The notes under the pieces: model-generated
Databases searched by the model: none
The model's input: the letters and a program-made list of their open reading frames with translations, nothing else
Told to the model about the DNA's origin: nothing
From: an uncultured Roseovarius sp.
Lineage (GTDB): Bacteria > Pseudomonadota > Alphaproteobacteria > Rhodobacterales > Rhodobacteraceae
Assembly: GCA_947499555.1 (NCBI GenBank)
Contig: CANMOU010000003.1
Coordinates: forward strand, 322,979 to 386,978
Length of the DNA stretch: 64,000 nt
Direction of reading: 5' to 3'
Shown: positions 60,737 to 64,000 of the stretch, in pieces
Numbering within the stretch: position 1 is the stretch's first letter
Layout: each line of letters starts with the position of its first letter
Position numbers and translations under genes: made by a program

Positions 60737-63244
60737 TTAGCCGTCTTTGCGAATGACCTCGTTACTGGGATCATAAGGGCTGTCGCAGGTGACAACCGCA
60801 TTCCAGAGCTTGTCCTGCATTTTGACGCGCAGCTTGGTGCCCTCGACCGCGAGTTCAGGCGGCAGGTAGCACATCCCGATGGACTTGCCGAAATGCACCG
60901 AATAGCCGCCCGAGGTCAGGCGGCCCACACGGGTGCCATCCTCGGTGTAAAGCGCCTCGCGGCCCCATGGGTCGGCATCATCCGGCCCGTCGATCAGAAC
61001 CGTGCAGCATTTCACGCGCACGCCGGTTTCCACCAGCTTGGCCTTGCCGTGGAAGTCTTTTTCAAGGTCAACAAAGCGCGGCAGATCAGCCTCGAGCGGC
61101 GTAGCATCGCGGCCCAGTTCGGTGCCAAATGCGCGATAGGATTTTTCCTGCCGCAGCCAGTTTTGCGCTCGCGCGCCAACCAGCTTCATGCCGTGCTTTT
61201 TGCCCGCGTCTTCGAGCAGATCGAAAAGGTAGTTCTGCATCTCGATGGGGTGATGCAGCTCCCAGCCCAGCTCGCCGGTATAGGCGACGCGGATCGCATT
61301 CACGGGGCACATGCCAAGTTCGATCTGGCGGGCAGAAAGCCATGGGAAGCGCTTGTTGGACAGCGCCGTCGATGGATCGGCGTCCTTGATCACCTCGTTC
61401 AACACATCGCGGGATTTCGGACCGGCGATGGCGAAGACACCCCACTGCGTTGTCAAATCCTGAATTTCGATGTAGCCGAACTCGCCCATCTTATCTTCGG
61501 CGGCCTTGCGCAGGAAATCGGCATCATACTCCGTCCAAGCGCCAGCGGACACACAGTAGTATTCGTTCTCCGCATGCCGGACGATCGTGTATTCGGTGCG
61601 CGTGGTGCCATGCGATGTCAGCGCGTAGGTCAGGTTGATGCGGCCCACGCGGGGCAGCTTGTTACAGGTAAACCAGTCGAGGAATGCTGTCGCACCGGGC
61701 CCTTTGACCACATGTTTGGTAAAGGCTGTGGCGTCGATAAGTCCCACGCCCTCGCGGATGGCTTTGGCTTCTTCCACTGCATATTGCCACCACGCGCCAC
61801 GCCGGAATGAACGGCTGTCATGGTCAAAGCTGTCAGGTGCATCCAGCGGCCCGTAGTAGTTGGGACGCTCCCAACCATTGACCCAGCCAAACTGTGCGCC
61901 GCGCGCTTTCTGGCGATCATAGGCCGGGGCCGTGCGCAACGGACGGCAGGCCTCACGCTCTTCATCCGGATGGTGCAGGATGTAGACGTGGTTGTAGCAT
62001 TCCTCGTTCTTGCGCGCCGCAAACTCGGTGGTCATCCAGTTTTGCGAGTAGCGCTTGGGGTCAAGCGAGGCCATGTCGATCTCGGCTTCGCCTTCGACCA
62101 TCATCTGCGCCAGGTAATAGCCTGTGCCACCTGCGGCGGTGATGCCGAAGCTGAACCCCTCGGCCAGCCACATGTTGCGCAACCCCGGCGCCGGGCCGAC
62201 AAGCGGGTTGCCATCGGGTGTGTAGCAGATGGGGCCGTTGAAATCATCCTTAAGCCCGCTTTCCTCGCAGGACGGCACGCGATGAATCATCGCCATATAT
62301 TGCTCTTCGATCCGCTCCAGATCGAGCGGGAAGAGATCAGCACGGAAACTGTCGGGCACACCGTATTCAAACCGGGCCGGTGCGCCTTTTTCGTAGACAC
62401 CCAGGATCCAGCCGCCGCGTTCTTCACGGACATAAGATTGCGCGTCGGCATCACGAACAACTGGGTGTTCCACACCGCCATTTTTGCGGAACTCGACCAG
62501 CGACGGATCCTGATCCATCACGATGAATTGGTGTTCCACGGGGATGGCTGGAAACTTGATCCCCAGCATTTTCGCGGTGCGCTGGGCGTGGTTGCCCGAG
62601 GCGGTGACAACATGTTCGGCGGTGATAGTAATTTGCTCGTCACTCGCCACAAGGTTGCCGCCCTTTTCCACCATTTTCGAGCAGGTGACTTCCCAGGCCT
62701 CGCCGTTCCAATGAAACGCGTCCGCCTGCCATTTGCGTTCGATCATCACGCCGCGCTGACGCGCGCCTTTCGCCATGGCTTGGGTGACATCGGCAGGGTT
62801 AATGTAGCCGTCTTCCGTGTGGTAGATCGCGCCTTTGAGGTCTTCGGTGCGAATAAGCGGCCAGCGTTCCTTAATCTGATCGGGCGTGAGCCACTCGTAA
62901 TTGACGTCGCAGGTCTCGGCGGTGGACGCATAGAGCATGTATTCGTCCATGCGCTCTTGCGTTTGAGCCATCCGCAAGTTGCCCACAACGGCGAAACCCG
63001 CGTTGAGGCCAGTTTCCTCTTCCAGGGTCTTGTAGAAATCGACCGAGTATTTGTGGATATGGGTCGTCGCATAGGACATGTTGAAGAGCGGCAAGAGGCC
63101 AGCTGCGTGCCATGTCGAGCCAGAGGTCAGCTCATCGCGCTCCAGAAGCATCACATCATCCCACCCAGCCTTGGCCAGATGATAAGCAATCGAGGTTCCG
63201 ACGGCACCGCCGCCGACGACCAGAGCTTTGACTTGGGTTTTCAT
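60737..63244 (-). CDS. Dimethylglycine/sarcosine dehydrogenase-like FAD enzyme with GcvT domain
   Basis: The product has 835 residues. The N-terminal FAD domain (residues 1-400) has VVGGGAVGTSIAYHL and SGSTWHAAGL, where the His in WH is the usual covalent FAD link. The C-terminal half has the GcvT-type tetrahydrofolate domain (VGLIDATAFTKHVVKGPGA, ERDEL-like region, KLVGARAQNWLRQEKSYRAFGTEL). This two-part layout belongs to dimethylglycine and sarcosine dehydrogenases, which demethylate glycine betaine breakdown products and pass the methyl to folate. Which substrate is right cannot be told. It is preceded by no partner genes in the window. Confidence 0.87.
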   Translation of the reverse strand: MKTQVKALVVGGGAVGTSIAYHLAKAGWDDVMLLERDELTSGSTWHAAGLLPLFNMSYATTHIHKYSVDFYKTLEEETGLNAGFAVVGNLRMAQTQERMDEYMLYASTAETCDVNYEWLTPDQIKERWPLIRTEDLKGAIYHTEDGYINPADVTQAMAKGARQRGVMIERKWQADAFHWNGEAWEVTCSKMVEKGGNLVASDEQITITAEHVVTASGNHAQRTAKMLGIKFPAIPVEHQFIVMDQDPSLVEFRKNGGVEHPVVRDADAQSYVREERGGWILGVYEKGAPARFEYGVPDSFRADLFPLDLERIEEQYMAMIHRVPSCEESGLKDDFNGPICYTPDGNPLVGPAPGLRNMWLAEGFSFGITAAGGTGYYLAQMMVEGEAEIDMASLDPKRYSQNWMTTEFAARKNEECYNHVYILHHPDEEREACRPLRTAPAYDRQKARGAQFGWVNGWERPNYYGPLDAPDSFDHDSRSFRRGAWWQYAVEEAKAIREGVGLIDATAFTKHVVKGPGATAFLDWFTCNKLPRVGRINLTYALTSHGTTRTEYTIVRHAENEYYCVSAGAWTEYDADFLRKAAEDKMGEFGYIEIQDLTTQWGVFAIAGPKSRDVLNEVIKDADPSTALSNKRFPWLSARQIELGMCPVNAIRVAYTGELGWELHHPIEMQNYLFDLLEDAGKKHGMKLVGARAQNWLRQEKSYRAFGTELGRDATPLEADLPRFVDLEKDFHGKAKLVETGVRVKCCTVLIDGPDDADPWGREALYTEDGTRVGRLTSGGYSVHFGKSIGMCYLPPELAVEGTKLRVKMQDKLWNAVVTCDSPYDPSNEVIRKDG

Positions 63245-63329
63245 AAAACGCGACTCCCTGCAGGCATGCTGGCAGGATATTTACCACGCTTGTATCCGCA
63301 AGGCGGGTCTACCCGACGCAAGGATGCGC

Positions 63330-63363
63330 AAAAGCGACGCGCCGCCCCAAGAAAGGGACGGCG
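63330..63363 (-). terminator. Likely terminator of the truncated gene at the window end
   Basis: CGCCGCCCC at 63340-63348 pairs with GGGACGGCG at 63355-63363 with one wobble pair and a 6-base loop. On the minus strand four T residues (63330-63333) follow six bases later. It lies past the stop of the minus-strand gene at 63393. Confidence 0.5.
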
Positions 63364-63392
63364 CCTGTGTCAAATCAGCGGTTTAGGCGGGT

Positions 63393-64000
63393 TCAGTTGC
63401 AGAAACTGCCAACGCAGCGTTTTCCGCCATTCGTGCCATTGGAAAGTTTCAGACGCGATGGCTTGGCTGCGTCCTTCTGTTGCAGAGGTTGGGCTTGTGC
63501 CTGGGCTTCAGCGGCCTTTTCGCCTTTGAGGCGCGAAATCAATGCTGCCATGCCGCCAGAAGCTTCCTTCGCCTTGATGTCCGCGCATTCCAGGCGATAG
63601 CGGGCGGAGACATATTCGCAGCTCTCTTCGGCCAGCCCATGCTTGCCCTCAAAAAGCCGTGCCGCAAGGATGAAGCCCAGCTCGACTTCGGCTGGTGAAG
63701 ACCCACGTCTGTTCATGAAGGAATCAAGCTCTGCGGGATCGACAGGTTTGGAATAGATCATATCCTCGGCCGCATCGCTTGCGGGTTGGTCGATTTCCAT
63801 CATCACGGCGCCGGGCGAGCGGCTGGCGGAGGTGGATGCGTCATTGGCACCGGCGGCAAGTGCAGCGATTGCGTTGTCGCCAGATGTGTTCTTGCTGTCG
63901 GTGTGCCCGTTGAGCTCGCGCTGAAGCTCAGGCGACATGCCTGGCGCGTCCTTCTGCTTTTGTGCAGCGGCGGCTGCGTTGGCTGCGGCCTCGGCATCGG
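63393..64000 (-). CDS. Ala-rich protein of unknown function, start outside the window
   Basis: The frame stays open to base 64000, so the 5' end is outside the window; an in-frame ATG at 63938 may be internal. The visible 202 residues include an Ala/Gln/Lys-rich beginning (AAANAAAAAQKQKDAPG), a Ser/Ala-rich middle, a folded helical part with LGFILAARLFEGKHGLAEESCEYVSARYRLECADIKAK and a C-terminal tail ending GGKRCVGSFCN. The Cys positions near the end could form disulfides or bind metal. I do not recognise a family. The Ala-rich upstream part may be a linker or a membrane-proximal spacer. Confidence 0.65.
   Translation of the reverse strand, partial: DAEAAANAAAAAQKQKDAPGMSPELQRELNGHTDSKNTSGDNAIAALAAGANDASTSASRSPGAVMMEIDQPASDAAEDMIYSKPVDPAELDSFMNRRGSSPAEVELGFILAARLFEGKHGLAEESCEYVSARYRLECADIKAKEASGGMAALISRLKGEKAAEAQAQAQPLQQKDAAKPSRLKLSNGTNGGKRCVGSFCN

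Noticed and set aside
61820-63529. Long plus-strand open frame of 569 codons opposite the dimethylglycine dehydrogenase-like gene
   Set aside because: It mirrors a real gene on the other strand with clear FAD and folate domains. The frame's composition is that of a GC-rich antisense shadow, with no family motif.
1-64000. CRISPR arrays, tRNA, rRNA, IS elements or prophage genes
   Set aside because: No regularly spaced repeats, transposase or integrase motifs, and no cloverleaf-like sequences were noticed by eye. A tRNA scan was not possible here.

Overview
The window looks like a chromosomal segment of a marine alphaproteobacterium of the Roseobacter group (Rhodobacterales). The evidence is a uniformly high GC content, dense operons with ATGA/GTGA stop-start overlaps, and a typical gene repertoire: PQQ synthesis, dihydroxypropanesulfonate (DHPS) catabolism, the beta-hydroxyaspartate cycle, TAXI-TRAP transport, dimethylglycine dehydrogenase and an ActR/PrrA-type regulator. 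I saw no rRNA, tRNA, CRISPR array, phage or insertion sequence. The species cannot be told from the sequence alone.

Layout. 1-6000: the end of a permease gene, a small secreted protein, then a PQQ-dependent sugar dehydrogenase and a small cytochrome c on the minus strand, divergent from pqqABCDE. 6442-10806: an RND efflux pump (adaptor plus pump, no outer-membrane partner). 10803-13636: a membrane glycosyltransferase and a GT2 glycosyltransferase. 13845-20607: a class III aminotransferase, the sulfopyruvate decarboxylase subunits comDE, two alcohol dehydrogenases, hpsN, and a divergent LacI-type regulator with two palindromic operators.

20793-30410: the most unusual part. Eight consecutive same-strand genes encode a Ser/Thr kinase, a very acidic FHA protein, a PP2C phosphatase, a P-loop GTPase, two dynamin-like GTPases, a probable Roadblock/LC7 protein and an unrecognised 271-residue protein. 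No type VI secretion genes are present. An ActR/PrrA-like response regulator, a DCC thiol oxidoreductase and a UbiB-like kinase follow. I propose this as a phospho-regulated GTPase (membrane-remodelling or polarity) system.

32783-38453: a small DUF2256 gene, then the beta-hydroxyaspartate cycle operon bhcABCD with its divergent IclR regulator bhcR; together these assimilate glyoxylate into oxaloacetate. 38468-46625: a MoxR/DUF58/SpoIIM/RDD membrane-associated cluster preceded by DUF805, DUF4129-like and DUF4350-like genes, and a TspO-like protein. 46820-58985: a TAXI-TRAP transporter, an acyl-CoA dehydrogenase, a LysR regulator, a nitroreductase, a non-canonical succinate dehydrogenase/fumarate reductase (order B-C-D-A, lacking the usual covalent-FAD histidine) and a two-subunit class I fumarase/tartrate dehydratase, with hairpin-rich repeats in the intercistronic gaps. 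58982-64000: a second LysR gene, a DUF937-type protein, a dimethylglycine dehydrogenase-like enzyme and a truncated Ala-rich protein.
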